NCBI RefSeq assembly: GCF_014861485.1
Contig: NZ_JACZHT010000002.1
Span: 186,001 to 250,000, forward strand
DNA length: 64,000 bases
Direction of reading: 5' to 3'
Source: Phaeovibrio sulfidiphilus
GTDB lineage: Bacteria; Pseudomonadota; Alphaproteobacteria; Rhodospirillales; Rhodospirillaceae
Below are positions 10,936 through 20,047 of the stretch, in pieces. The notes beneath the pieces are model-generated. The model was not told where the DNA came from. It did no database searches and saw nothing but the letters and a program-made list of their open reading frames with translations. A program made the position numbers and the translations under genes. Each line of letters starts with the position of its first letter. Position 1 is the first letter of the stretch.

Positions 10936-11741
10936 TATTCCTTAATTCCAACAGCGGAAAGCAGGCCACGGATCTCGTTTCGGGCTGCCACGTGGGACAT
11001 TTTCATGTCGACGCCCGTTCCCTGGGCGCGCAGGTCAAGAAGGGTCAGGCCGTTCAGGAACAGCTCGCGGTAGATGACCCGCTCCGCGAGGCCCGAGATG
11101 ACCCGAAAGCCGATCCGCCGGGACAGCTCGTTGAGCGCGTCCTCCATCTCCCGCTTGTTGCGGGCGTCCAGCGTGGACAGGCGGTTGCGCAGCACGATCC
11201 ACTCGATCTGGCCCCGGTCGCGCTGGGCGCGGGCCTGCTTGGCCTCCCAGATGGCGGCCGCATAGGGGCTGGGTCCGAGGATTTTCAGCGTCTCGCCGTC
11301 AACCCGGGCGAGCACGTCCAGGTCGATGAAGCTGTCGTTCAGCGGTGTGACGAGGGTGTCGGCAAACGAGTGCGCGTAACGCGACACGGGAATGTCGGTG
11401 CCGGGGGTGTCGATGACGATGGTGTCAACCTGCTCGTAGTACCCCTGCATGACCTCCTCGAGGCGGCGCTTGTCCGCCTCCACGTTCTCGCTGGGGGCGA
11501 GGGGGACGTGGGCGGGGCCCGGCATCTCGATGTTGCGCTTGTCGGCAAAGGCCTTCCGGTTTTCCAGGTAGCGCGTCAGGGTTGCCTGCCCGGCGTCCAG
11601 GTCCACGGATCCCACCACGTGGCCGGCCCGGGCCAGCCCGACGATCAGATGCATCGCGATGGTGGATTTTCCCGATCCGCCTTTCTGGTTGCCGACGACG
11701 ATCACGCGGGCGCGTTTTCTGGTCTGCGTTTGGTTCTCCAT
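10935..11741 (-). CDS. mipZ: MipZ-like ParA family ATPase, division-site positioning
   Basis: MipZ forms a bipolar gradient with ParB and blocks FtsZ assembly away from mid-cell in alphaproteobacteria. The deviant Walker A motif GNQKGGSGKST is at residues 17-27 with signature Lys20 and catalytic Lys25. The switch I-like SVDLDAGQATLTRYLENR at about 43-60 and VIDTPGTDIPVSRYAHSFAD are typical of MipZ rather than chromosomal ParA or plasmid ParA. An upstream in-frame extension exists, but AAGGCGG lies just before the ATG at 11739-11741, giving 268 residues. It is coupled by a one-base overlap to galU, which is discussed in the findings. Confidence 0.92.
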   Translation of the reverse strand: MENQTQTRKRARVIVVGNQKGGSGKSTIAMHLIVGLARAGHVVGSVDLDAGQATLTRYLENRKAFADKRNIEMPGPAHVPLAPSENVEADKRRLEEVMQGYYEQVDTIVIDTPGTDIPVSRYAHSFADTLVTPLNDSFIDLDVLARVDGETLKILGPSPYAAAIWEAKQARAQRDRGQIEWIVLRNRLSTLDARNKREMEDALNELSRRIGFRVISGLAERVIYRELFLNGLTLLDLRAQGTGVDMKMSHVAARNEIRGLLSAVGIKE

Positions 11742-11844
11742 GCCGCCTTTTTCCCTGGTCGTGACGATGAAGGCTGTCGCTATATCTTGTGTCAGATACG
11801 GGATCCGACAACGAGACTGCCCTGTCCCGGAGTTCGGAGCAAGG

Positions 11845-13110
11845 CTAAAATGCAAAGCGGGAGGCGCCGAGGCCCTCCAGCGAAATTTCCGGTGTTTTCG
11901 AGCCGGCGAGGTCGGCGGTCACCCGGGCGCAGCCGCAGGCCTGGGTCCATCCCAGTGTCCCGTGCCCCGTGTTCAGAAGCAGGTTTTCCACTCCGGGGGC
12001 AAACCCCAGGATCGGCGCGTTGTCCGGTGTTGTGGGGCGCAGTCCGACCCAGGGGGTGGCGCTGGCCGGATCCCCCGCTCCGGGGAACAGGGCCCCCAGT
12101 TCCCGGCGGATCAGCTCCACCCGGGCCGGGACCATGGTCTTGTTGACGCCCGAGAACTCGGCCGTGCCCGCCGCGCGAAGGTCCGAGCCCAGGCGGGAGT
12201 AGACCATGCGGCGCTCCTCGTCCGTGATGGAGACCCGGGGCGCGTGGACCGAGTCCCCGCCCACCGGCAGGGTGACCGAGTAGCCCTTGACCGGGTAGAC
12301 CGGCAGCCGGAGCCCCACAGTGCGGGCCACACGGGGCGAGCCCACCCCCAGCGCCAGCACATAGATGTCGGCCTCGAACGCCCCCTGGTCCGTGTGGACC
12401 CGGGCGATGCGCCCCCGGGTTTTCTCGAGCCTCTGGATCCGGGTGCCGAAGTGGAAGCGCACGCCCCGGTCCCGGGCCAGCCGGGCCAGACCGGCTGTGA
12501 ACCGGTACGCATCACCGCTCTCGTCTCCGGGCGCGTGGATCGCTCCCGCAAGGGCCCCCTCCACCCGGGCGAGGGCGGGCTCCAGGGCGGTGCAGGCCTC
12601 GGGCGTCAGGACGGTCTGCTCCAGCCCCCAGGGGCGGGCGGCGTCCAGGGCGCGCAGGCCGTCTTCAAAGGCGCGCTCCGAGCGGTAGATTTTCAGGATC
12701 CCGGCGGTGCTCTCCCGGTACTCGAGGCCCGTTTCCCGGCGCAGCTCGCCCAGGAGCCTGCGGGAGTAGAGGGCGGGGCGAATCGCCCGCTCCATGTTCT
12801 CGAGGAACTTGCGCCGGGTGCAGTTGGTCAGGAACAGGAGGCCCCAGTGCCACAGCGCCGGATCCACGCGCATCAGGTGCATGACCAAAGGCGCGTCATC
12901 CCGGCCGAACCAGTCGAGCACCTGGCGCGCCACAGCGGGCGAGGCCCAGGGCTGGGTGTGGCAGGCGGAGATCTGTCCGCCGTTTGCAAAGCTGGTTTCC
13001 AGACCCGGCCCTTCGTTCGCCTCCAGCACGCTGACCTCGAACCCCGCGCGGGCAAGGTACCACGCCTGGGCAACGCCGACGACGCCGGCTCCCATTACAA
13101 CGGCACGCAA
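11845..13110 (-). CDS. dadA: D-amino acid dehydrogenase small subunit family (DadA)
   Basis: This 421-residue FAD-dependent oxidoreductase deaminates D-amino acids, typically D-alanine derived from peptidoglycan, passing electrons to the respiratory chain. The FAD-binding GAGVVGVAQAWYLARAG starts at residue 8. The following blocks VLEANEGPGLETSFANGGQ and SACHTQPWASP are DadA hallmarks, as are GLRPTTPDNAPILGFAPGVENL and NTGHGTLGWTQACGCAR near the C-terminus. The start ATG is at 13108-13110. It is separated from mipZ by 103 bases on the same strand, so it may head that transcript or be independent. It is divergent from nnr. Confidence 0.94.
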   Translation of the reverse strand: MRAVVMGAGVVGVAQAWYLARAGFEVSVLEANEGPGLETSFANGGQISACHTQPWASPAVARQVLDWFGRDDAPLVMHLMRVDPALWHWGLLFLTNCTRRKFLENMERAIRPALYSRRLLGELRRETGLEYRESTAGILKIYRSERAFEDGLRALDAARPWGLEQTVLTPEACTALEPALARVEGALAGAIHAPGDESGDAYRFTAGLARLARDRGVRFHFGTRIQRLEKTRGRIARVHTDQGAFEADIYVLALGVGSPRVARTVGLRLPVYPVKGYSVTLPVGGDSVHAPRVSITDEERRMVYSRLGSDLRAAGTAEFSGVNKTMVPARVELIRRELGALFPGAGDPASATPWVGLRPTTPDNAPILGFAPGVENLLLNTGHGTLGWTQACGCARVTADLAGSKTPEISLEGLGASRFAF

Positions 13111-13203
13111 AGAAGAGTCCTTTTTGCTTCGGGTTGGTGCTACGCTTTAGAACATAAATGCACGACAAACGAAAGACCTGTCTTTAAACGAGGAACCGGT
13201 TTT

Positions 13204-14706
13204 ATGAAGCGTCCTGCGTTTGCCCCTTTCGACACCTCGCGCCCGCTTCTGACCTCCCGGGAGATGGCCCTGGCCGAGGATCTGGCCAGCCGGACCTGCG
13301 GCCTGTCCCCGGCTTCCATGATGGACCGGGCCGGGTTCGGGGCCGCGGTCCTGATCGCCCAACGGTTTTCGAGAAGGCCGGTTGCGGTTCTCCAGGGGCC
13401 GGGCAACAACGGGGGCGACGGCCTTGTGGTGGCCCGGGAGCTGGCCCGCCGGGGCTGGCCCGTGCGGGTTCTGTCCCTGGGCGAGGTCCGCTCCCCGGCC
13501 GCGCGCGAGATGGCCCGGCGCTGGACAGGCCCGACCCTTCCCCTCACGCCCGAGGCCCTGGACCCGGATGACCTGGTGGTGGATGCCCTGTTCGGGGCGG
13601 GGCTGTCGCGGGATCTGTCGGGTGTGGCTTTGGATGTGGTTCGGGCCCTTGACCGCTCGGGCGCGGACTGTGTGGCCCTCGACATGCCCTCCGGGGTGGA
13701 GGGCGATACGGGCGCCGTCCGGGGCCACGCGCCCCGCTGCCGTCTCACCGTGACCTTCGCCCAGCCAAGGCCGGGGCATGTCCTCTACCCCGGGCGGGGC
13801 CTGTGCGGCGAGGTGTGCGTCGTTGATATCGGCATCCCCGATGCGCTGGTGTCCCAGGTCCGTCCGAACACGTTCTACAATGCGCCCGGTCTTTGGGCCG
13901 TGCCGGTGCAGGGCCCGGATCGCCACAAGTACACCCGGGGGCACGCCACCATCATTGCGGGGCCCATGACCGGCGCGGCGCGCCTTGCGGCCCGGGCGGC
14001 CCGCCGTGTGGGTGCGGGCCTTGTGACCCTTGCGGGCGAGGAGGCGATTCGTGCTCCCCTGGCGGGAGACGAGCCCGGCGCCCTGATCCGGACCCTGGAG
14101 GGGGCCCGTCCCTTCGCGGAGCTTCTCGAGGATCCCCGGCGCACCGGGTTCCTGCACGGTCCCGGGCGGGGCCGGTCGGACCGGACCGCCGCCGAGGCCC
14201 TTTTTCTGGCCCGCAGCGGCCTGTCCCTGGTTTTGGATGCGGATGCGCTCTCGTCCCTGGAGGGGCGCTCCAGCGAGCTGGCCCGGGCCCTGCGGGGCGG
14301 GTGTGTGATCACGCCCCACGAGGGCGAGTTCCGCCGCCTGTTTGCCGGTCCCGAGGGGCTGGCGGTCCTGAGCGCCCGCGGGCGGCTCGAGCAGGCCCGG
14401 CGGGCGGCGAACGCGCTCGGGGCCGTGGTGGTCCTGAAGGGGCCCGACACGGTTATCGCCGCGCCGGACGGCCGGGCGGCCCTGTCGGGGAATGCGCCCC
14501 CCTCCCTGGCCACGGCGGGAAGCGGGGATGTCCTTTCGGGGCTGGTCGTGGGCCTTCTGGCCCGGGGCCTTGCGCCCTTCTGCGCCGCCTGCGCGGGGGT
14601 GTGGCTCCACGGGGAGGCCGCGTGTGCCGCCCCGTCCGGCGTTGCCCTGATCGCCGAGGATCTGCCGGACGCCCTGCCTTCCGTCTTGAACCGGGGCGGG
14701 TTTTGA
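13204..14706 (+). CDS. nnr: Bifunctional NAD(P)H-hydrate epimerase/dehydratase
   Basis: This 500-residue fusion repairs damaged NAD(P)H hydrates. The N-terminal YjeF_N epimerase domain (about 1-215) carries GPGNNGGDG (65-73) and VDALFGAGLSRDLSG. The C-terminal dehydratase domain (about 235-495) carries NAPPSLATAGSGDVLSG with the family GSGD at 439-442 and KGPDTVIA upstream. A long in-frame extension upstream is antisense to dadA and is not used; GAGGAA lies about 9 bases before the ATG at 13204. The gene is divergent from dadA. In several alphaproteobacteria nnr sits beside glnB, but not here. Confidence 0.96.
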   Translation: MKRPAFAPFDTSRPLLTSREMALAEDLASRTCGLSPASMMDRAGFGAAVLIAQRFSRRPVAVLQGPGNNGGDGLVVARELARRGWPVRVLSLGEVRSPAAREMARRWTGPTLPLTPEALDPDDLVVDALFGAGLSRDLSGVALDVVRALDRSGADCVALDMPSGVEGDTGAVRGHAPRCRLTVTFAQPRPGHVLYPGRGLCGEVCVVDIGIPDALVSQVRPNTFYNAPGLWAVPVQGPDRHKYTRGHATIIAGPMTGAARLAARAARRVGAGLVTLAGEEAIRAPLAGDEPGALIRTLEGARPFAELLEDPRRTGFLHGPGRGRSDRTAAEALFLARSGLSLVLDADALSSLEGRSSELARALRGGCVITPHEGEFRRLFAGPEGLAVLSARGRLEQARRAANALGAVVVLKGPDTVIAAPDGRAALSGNAPPSLATAGSGDVLSGLVVGLLARGLAPFCAACAGVWLHGEAACAAPSGVALIAEDLPDALPSVLNRGGF

Positions 14707-14844
14707 CCTACCTTTTTGCGCTTTTGTGGCACAGGCCGTCGGGATGCTGAAGGTTCCGGCGGCTTGTTCTTTTTTCTGATTCGGGCAGCGCGCCGGCTGG
14801 GTTCGGGAGCGCCGGAGCCTGTCTCGTCCACCTGCGGTGAAAAA

Positions 14845-16086
14845 ATGTCCTCCCCACAGACCACCAGCTGGAAAGCCTGGCTTCCGGTTGTCAGCCTGAG
14901 CTGCGCCACCTTCATTTTCGTGACGACCGAGTTCCTTCCGGTCGGCCTGCTCACCAACATCGCCCGGGACTTCCACAAGACGGAAAGTGAGGTCGGCCTT
15001 CTGCTGACCGGCTACGCCTGGCTTGTGGCCCTTGCGTCCCTGCCCCTGACACTCCTTGCCGCCCGGATCGAGCGCCGGAAGCTGCTGCTGTCGCTTCTGG
15101 TGCTGTTCATCGGGGCCCACGGCCTGGCCGCCGTCGCCAGCGAGTACTGGATGCTGGTGGCCTCCCGGGTGGGCATTGCCCTTGCGCACTCGGTGTTCTG
15201 GGCCATCACCACGCCCCTTGCGGCCCGCCTCGCCCCCGAGGGCAAGAAGGCCTACGGGCTTGCAGTGATCGTGGTGGGAACCTCGCTGGCCAGCATTCTG
15301 GGCATTCCCATCGGGACCGTTCTGGGGAAAACCTTCCACTGGCAGACGGCGTTCCTGGTCGTGGGGCTTGCGGCCGCGTGCGTGCTGGTCATCCTTGCGG
15401 TGCTGCTGCCGCGCCTGCCGGCCACCAACGCGGGTTCCCTCAGGAGCCTGCCCCACCTTCTGATGCGCCCCCAACTGATGCTGTGCTACCTGCTGACGGC
15501 CCTTGCCATCACCGGGGACTTCCAGACCTTCACCTACATCGAGCCCTTCAGCCAGGAAATCGGCGGCTACGGGGACAAGACCGTGGTCCTGATCCTGTTC
15601 GCCTTCGGGCTGGCGGGGATCTTCGGGGGCTATGCCAACGCGCGCCTGACGCCCCTGTGGCCCCGGACCATGATGATTGTGCCCCTGGCCCTGGTGGGGG
15701 TGTGTCTGGCCCTTATCAAGCCCTTCGCCACGAGCCTGAGCGGCATTCTGGCCCTGTCCGTGATCTGGGGTGTGTGCGTCACCATCGTGATGCTGGCGCT
15801 CCAGTTGCGGATCATGGCGCTCGCCAGCGACGCGACCGACGTGGCCATGGCCATGTTCTCGGCCATCTTCAACGTGGGAATCGGGTCCGGAGCCCTTCTG
15901 GGCGGGGTGGTGATCAACACCCTCGGGCTTGCGAATGTGGGCTACTGCGGGGCGGTCTTCCTGGCTGGTTCCGTGCTTGTGGCGGTGGTGATGATGCGCA
16001 CGGCCACCGGGCCCGGGGCCGGGACACTGCCCGGGACAGGGACGGGAACAGGGGCAGGCGCCGGGGCCGGATCGCGGCCCGGCTGA
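14845..16086 (+). CDS. MFS transporter, SotB/YdeA sugar-efflux-like
   Basis: This 413-residue protein has the 12 hydrophobic segments of a major facilitator. The N-terminal helix FIFVTTEFLPVGLL and the loop with LAARIERRKLLL (motif A region) resemble the SotB/AraJ/YdeA group that exports sugars or drugs. Resemblance to a group does not fix the substrate. The ATG at 14845 is chosen because it directly precedes the conserved start; a 43-residue upstream extension is arginine-rich and unlike a family N-terminus. The last 25 residues are a Gly/Thr/Ala low-complexity tail encoded by short repeats of GGGACAGG type. It begins 138 bases after nnr. Confidence 0.88.
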   Translation: MSSPQTTSWKAWLPVVSLSCATFIFVTTEFLPVGLLTNIARDFHKTESEVGLLLTGYAWLVALASLPLTLLAARIERRKLLLSLLVLFIGAHGLAAVASEYWMLVASRVGIALAHSVFWAITTPLAARLAPEGKKAYGLAVIVVGTSLASILGIPIGTVLGKTFHWQTAFLVVGLAAACVLVILAVLLPRLPATNAGSLRSLPHLLMRPQLMLCYLLTALAITGDFQTFTYIEPFSQEIGGYGDKTVVLILFAFGLAGIFGGYANARLTPLWPRTMMIVPLALVGVCLALIKPFATSLSGILALSVIWGVCVTIVMLALQLRIMALASDATDVAMAMFSAIFNVGIGSGALLGGVVINTLGLANVGYCGAVFLAGSVLVAVVMMRTATGPGAGTLPGTGTGTGAGAGAGSRPG

Positions 16087-16103
16087 GCCGGCCGGGCCGT
16101 TTG
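16075..16103 (+). terminator. Strong GC hairpin overlapping the MFS gene stop codon
   Basis: CGGCCC...GGGCCG outer stem with CCGGC-TGA-GCCGG inner stem spans 16075-16099, followed by only three T. The loop is the stop codon itself. It may act as a weak terminator. Confidence 0.4.
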
Positions 16104-16509
16104 GGGCGCAGTGTCCGGCCGCGCCCGGTCTCCGGGGGGGGCGGGCCCGTGTTCCTGGCGTCCCCTTGTCGCCCGCTCCCCGGAGCGGATGCGTGCCACG
16201 CGCAGGCCCTGCGCGAGACCTTCGGAGCGTGGTTTTCCAGCCCGGCTTTGTGCTGGCGCCCCGTCCCCTCGACCCGGGGCCGGACCGTCCCCCAATTGGC
16301 CCGCCCCGGGTATCCGGTGTGCGTCGGTAGCGGTCCGCGCGCCCGGACTCCGGGGCCCCTCCGGCGGGGGTGCATCCCCTGCGGGAACGCCCTCCTGAGA
16401 CTTGAAAAAAAAATAAAAATCCCCGTAACACTTGACCCGGACGCCAAAAAAGAGTTCGCTATAGGAGGGTCTAGGCCCCTTGTACCGACCTCCTAAGAGG
16501 AGAGTGTTT
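16104..16509. promoter_or_regulatory. Intergenic region and probable promoter region of the HPF-like gene
   Basis: No gene is seen. An A-rich run at 16401-16420 (UP-element-like) is followed by TTGACC at 16432-16437 and TATAGG at 16460-16465. The gap between these two hexamers is 22 bases, which is too long for an ordinary sigma-70 promoter, so the exact promoter is unresolved. The ribosome site AAGAGGAGAG at 16495-16504 belongs to the downstream gene. Confidence 0.4.
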
Positions 16510-16881
16510 ATGCAGACACCTGCCCAGATCGTCTTTCTCGGACTCGATCGTTCCGACGCCATTGAAGAGCGTATTCAGACCAAACTCACCAAACTGGAGC
16601 AGTTCACCAAAAACATCACTGCTGCCCGTGTCGTGGTGGAGTATCACCACAAGAACCCCTCGCAGCAGAACCGGCGTGGCAAGCCCTTCCTGATCACCGT
16701 CACCATTTCCCTTCCGGGCGAGGATCTCGTCTCGCGCTCGGCTCTCGGCGACGATCCCGGCCAGCTGAAGGAGCACGAGGACATCTCCGTCGCCTTGCGC
16801 GATGCCTTCACGGCCATGGAGCGTCAGCTCAAGGATCTTGTGGAAAAGCGCAGGGAAGAGTATCGAAGCGCTACACGCTGA
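16510..16881 (+). CDS. Short HPF/RaiA-type ribosome-associated protein
   Basis: The 123-residue product matches the S30AE/HPF family that binds the 30S decoding region and helps ribosomes hibernate. Family cues are FLGLDRSDAIEERIQTKLTKLEQF at the start (a helix after the first strand), VVVEYHH, and VALRDAFTAMERQLKD, the conserved basic/helical end. It is the short form: there is no long C-terminal dimerisation domain. The upstream in-frame ATG at 16480 is disfavoured because AAGAGGAGAG (16495-16504) sits 5 bases before the ATG at 16510. The Suv3-like helicase starts 48 bases after its stop, so the two are probably co-transcribed. Confidence 0.85.
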   Translation: MQTPAQIVFLGLDRSDAIEERIQTKLTKLEQFTKNITAARVVVEYHHKNPSQQNRRGKPFLITVTISLPGEDLVSRSALGDDPGQLKEHEDISVALRDAFTAMERQLKDLVEKRREEYRSATR

Positions 16882-16929
16882 TCCGGGCAAACGGGCGCGC
16901 GACAGCGAGCAGTTCAGGGGCTTCCCGGC

Positions 16930-19900
16930 ATGGTGTCGCGCGTCTGCGCCGTTCTTGGTCCGACCAACACAGGTAAAACCTATCTTGCCATGGAGCGGAT
17001 GCTGGCTCATGCCTCGGGTATGATCGGCTTTCCGCTCCGTTTGCTTGCCCGGGAGAACTATGACCGGGCCGTGCGCCTTGTGGGCGCCGGGGCCGTTGCC
17101 CTGATCACCGGCGAGGAGAAGATCCTCCCCCCCAGAGCCCGCTACTTCGTGTGCACCGTCGAGAGCATGCCCGTGAACCGGAGCGTGGAGTTCCTCGCCA
17201 TCGACGAGATCCAGCTGTGCGGCGATCCCGAGCGGGGCCACATCTTCACCGACCGGCTGCTCAACGCCCGGGGCACCGGGGAAACCATGTTCCTGGGCGC
17301 CGAGAGCATGGCGGGCCTGATCCGCCGCCTGGTTCCGGGCTGCACCTTTGACACCCGGACCCGGTTCTCCCGCCTGTCCTATACCGGGGCCAACCGCGTG
17401 ACACGCCTTCCGCGCCGCTCGGCGGTGGTGGCGTTCTCCGCCGACGAGGTCTATGCGCTTGCCGAGATGTTCCGCCGCCAGAGCGGGGGCGCCGCCGTCG
17501 TCATGGGGGCCCTGTCCCCCCGGACCCGCAACGCCCAGGTGGAGCTCTACCAGTCGGGCCAGGTGGACTACCTGGTGGCCACGGACGCCATCGGCATGGG
17601 CCTGAACATGGACATCGACCATGTGGCCTTCGGGGCCCTGGAAAAATTCGACGGCACCGATGTCCGGTCCCTGACCGCCCAGGAGGTCGCCCAGATCGCC
17701 GGGCGCGCCGGGCGCTACCGCAAGGACGGCACCTTCGGGACCACCGCCGGGGCCCGCCCCATCCCCGAGGATGTGATCGAGCGGGTGGAGAGCCACACCT
17801 TTGCTCCCCAGCAGCGGATTTTCTGGCGGAACAGCGTTCTGGATTTTCGTTCTGTCGAGTCGCTTCTGAAGTCCCTGAACCGGCCCCCGCCCGAGCCCGG
17901 CCTTGTGCGGGCTCCCACCGCCGGGGATCAGGCGGCCCTTGAACTGCTTTCGGGCGATTCGGAGATTGCGGCGCGCGCGTCGTCGCCGTCCTCGGTCGCC
18001 CTTTTGTGGGATGTCTGTCGCATTCCGGACTTCCGGAGACTGCGCAGCCAGTCCCATACCCGCCTGCAGATGCAGGTTTTTACCGGTCTTTCGGCACCCG
18101 GTGGGCGTCTCGACGACGATTTTGTCGCCGGGCGTGTGCGCAGGGTTGACCGAACCGATGGTGACATCCACACTCTCGTAGACCGCATTGCCGCCATTCG
18201 CGTCTGGACGTATATTGCGCACCAGAGTGGATGGCTGAAGGACTCCGCCCACTGGCAGGGACTGACGCGCTCAATCGAAGACCGGCTCTCGGACGCCCTG
18301 CACGAGCGCCTGACCCAGAGGTTTGTGGACCGGTGCATGTCCGTGCTCATGCGCCGCCTGAAGGAATGTACAATGCCTGATGTCGAAATCCTGGCCGCCG
18401 ACGGACGGGTCCTGGTCGAGAAAGACGAGTTCGGTCGACTCGAGGGACTCGCGTTTCGTTCGCCGGCGCCGACCGGTTCTCCGGAAAAAGACCAGATGCT
18501 CCTGACCGCGGCGCGACCTGCGCTGGAGGCCGAGATCCAGCGGCGTCTCGGGCGTCTTCTGGGAGATGACGATGCCGTCTTCTCCCTGGACGCGAACGGC
18601 CGCATTCTCTGGCGCGGTGATGAGGTGGGCCACCTGGGCAAGGGGCCCACGCCTCTGGAGCCGGTTCTCGTCGCCGACGACAACCCGTTCCTGGGCGAGC
18701 CCGGGCAGCAGAAGCTCCTGGAGCATCTCAATGCCTGGTTCGAGCGCCAGTTTGCCTCGCGCCTCGAGCCGCTTGCGGAGATGCGCAAGGCCGACCTCTC
18801 GGGTGTGGCCCGCGGGCTGGTCTACCAGATCCTCGAGAACCTGGGCACCTTGCTGCGGGGCCAGGGCGAGGACCAGGTTGACCAGATGGTCCGTGCGCTG
18901 ACCGAGGAGGACCGCCGGGCCCTGGGGCGCCTTCGCGTCCGGCTTGGCGTCGGCTGCCTGTTTGTGCCGGGGCTTCTGAAGCCTACGGCCCAGTCCCTTC
19001 TGGCGACCCTGTGGCGGATCCACAACGGAAACCCGGGGGGCGCCCTTCCGCCGGACGGGCGCGTGTCCTTCGTCGCCGCCCCGGATGTTCCGGAGAGCTT
19101 TTACCTTGCCATGGGCTACCGGCTCATGGGGACCAAGGCCATTCGCGTTGACATGCTCGAGCGCTTTGCCGCCGACGTGCGCCGCCTGATCCGCGAGACC
19201 AACGAGGCCCGCAAGGCGGACGCCGCCGCGCCGGCCACGGATGGGGTGTCTGCGGACGCAGCCGCCGGGGAGGGGGCTGCGGTCCCGGCCTCCGCTGAGG
19301 CGTCCGAGGCCACCCCGGACTCCGGTGATGGCGCGGGCGCGGTGCCCCAGGAACCCGCCGGCCCGTCCGGGGATGCGGATGCGGTTCCGCTGGCTGCGGA
19401 GGGGCCGGACGGCTCGGCCGACGCCGCCCGTGCCGACGCGCCCGAGGCTGCGGCTCCGACCGCGGAAGGTGCCGAAGGTACCGCTGAGGGTACGGAAGGT
19501 GCCGCTGAGGGTGCGGACGCGCCCGTGCGGACCCCCGCGGTCCCCCGCCCGGGAGAGGTGGTTTTCTCCAAGGATATCCTTCCCCAGCTGGGCATCGATA
19601 TCGAGGACGGCGAGATCGTCCTCCAGCTTCTGGGCTACCGGACGCGGATGGAGGACGGCTCCCTGTTTGTTCGGCCCAAGCGCCGTGGCGTCTCGAAAGA
19701 CCGTCCCGAGCGCGGGAACCGCCGGCGCGGTCCGCAGGCGGACGCCCAGGGCGAGCGCGGTGATGCCCGTCCCCGCAAGGAGGGCGACGCGGGCCGTCCC
19801 CGGCGGGACCGGGACGAGGGCCGCAAAGGTCCGGGCGACGGTCGCAAGCGGGGCAAGCCCGGAGCGCACGACGGTGCCAGGGCCGGGCGCAAGCCGTCCA

Positions 19901-19986
19901 GCTTCTCCAGCGCACCGGCTCCGCGTGAGCGCGAGCCGGATCCGGACAGCCCCTTCGCTGTCCTCGGCGCCCTTCTGAAGCGCTAG
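16930..19986 (+). CDS. Suv3-like ATP-dependent RNA helicase with long disordered C-terminus
   Basis: This 1018-residue protein starts directly with a helicase core like that of the mitochondrial degradosome helicase Suv3/SUPV3L1. Walker A is GPTNTGKT (10-17), the Walker B equivalent is DEIQ (92-95), and motif V/VI is VATDAIGMGLNMDIDHVAFG followed by QIAGRAGR (255-262). Residues about 330-760 are a family-specific helical region. Residues about 770-880 are an Ala/Glu/Asp/Pro-rich linker with imperfect AEGTEG-type repeats. After a short folded block (SKDILPQLGIDIEDGEIVLQ) the last about 100 residues are Arg/Lys/Gly-rich, as in RNA-binding tails. The strong terminator at 20014 closes the unit. 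A role in RNA decay or ribosome quality control is inferred from family and from the HPF neighbour. Confidence 0.92.
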   Translation: MVSRVCAVLGPTNTGKTYLAMERMLAHASGMIGFPLRLLARENYDRAVRLVGAGAVALITGEEKILPPRARYFVCTVESMPVNRSVEFLAIDEIQLCGDPERGHIFTDRLLNARGTGETMFLGAESMAGLIRRLVPGCTFDTRTRFSRLSYTGANRVTRLPRRSAVVAFSADEVYALAEMFRRQSGGAAVVMGALSPRTRNAQVELYQSGQVDYLVATDAIGMGLNMDIDHVAFGALEKFDGTDVRSLTAQEVAQIAGRAGRYRKDGTFGTTAGARPIPEDVIERVESHTFAPQQRIFWRNSVLDFRSVESLLKSLNRPPPEPGLVRAPTAGDQAALELLSGDSEIAARASSPSSVALLWDVCRIPDFRRLRSQSHTRLQMQVFTGLSAPGGRLDDDFVAGRVRRVDRTDGDIHTLVDRIAAIRVWTYIAHQSGWLKDSAHWQGLTRSIEDRLSDALHERLTQRFVDRCMSVLMRRLKECTMPDVEILAADGRVLVEKDEFGRLEGLAFRSPAPTGSPEKDQMLLTAARPALEAEIQRRLGRLLGDDDAVFSLDANGRILWRGDEVGHLGKGPTPLEPVLVADDNPFLGEPGQQKLLEHLNAWFERQFASRLEPLAEMRKADLSGVARGLVYQILENLGTLLRGQGEDQVDQMVRALTEEDRRALGRLRVRLGVGCLFVPGLLKPTAQSLLATLWRIHNGNPGGALPPDGRVSFVAAPDVPESFYLAMGYRLMGTKAIRVDMLERFAADVRRLIRETNEARKADAAAPATDGVSADAAAGEGAAVPASAEASEATPDSGDGAGAVPQEPAGPSGDADAVPLAAEGPDGSADAARADAPEAAAPTAEGAEGTAEGTEGAAEGADAPVRTPAVPRPGEVVFSKDILPQLGIDIEDGEIVLQLLGYRTRMEDGSLFVRPKRRGVSKDRPERGNRRRGPQADAQGERGDARPRKEGDAGRPRRDRDEGRKGPGDGRKRGKPGAHDGARAGRKPSSFSSAPAPREREPDPDSPFAVLGALLKR

Positions 19987-20013
19987 GATCACGCATCAGA
20001 CGTGAGACATCGG

Positions 20014-20047
20014 GTGGCCCTGACAGCTGTGCAGGGCCACTTTTTTT
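20014..20047 (+). terminator. Rho-independent terminator after the helicase gene
   Basis: A perfect 9-base-pair stem (GTGGCCCTG / CAGGGCCAC) with a 9-base loop that is itself partly palindromic (ACAGCTGT) is followed by seven T at 20041-20047. It begins 27 bases after the stop codon. Confidence 0.93.

Noticed and set aside
13147-16431. A 1094-codon open frame antisense to nnr and the MFS gene
   Set aside because: It spans two genuine genes on the other strand and has no protein-like hydropathy or motifs.
16432-16465. A sigma-70 promoter TTGACC...TATAGG before the HPF-like gene
   Set aside because: The 22-base spacing is outside the functional range, so it is mentioned only within the intergenic entry.
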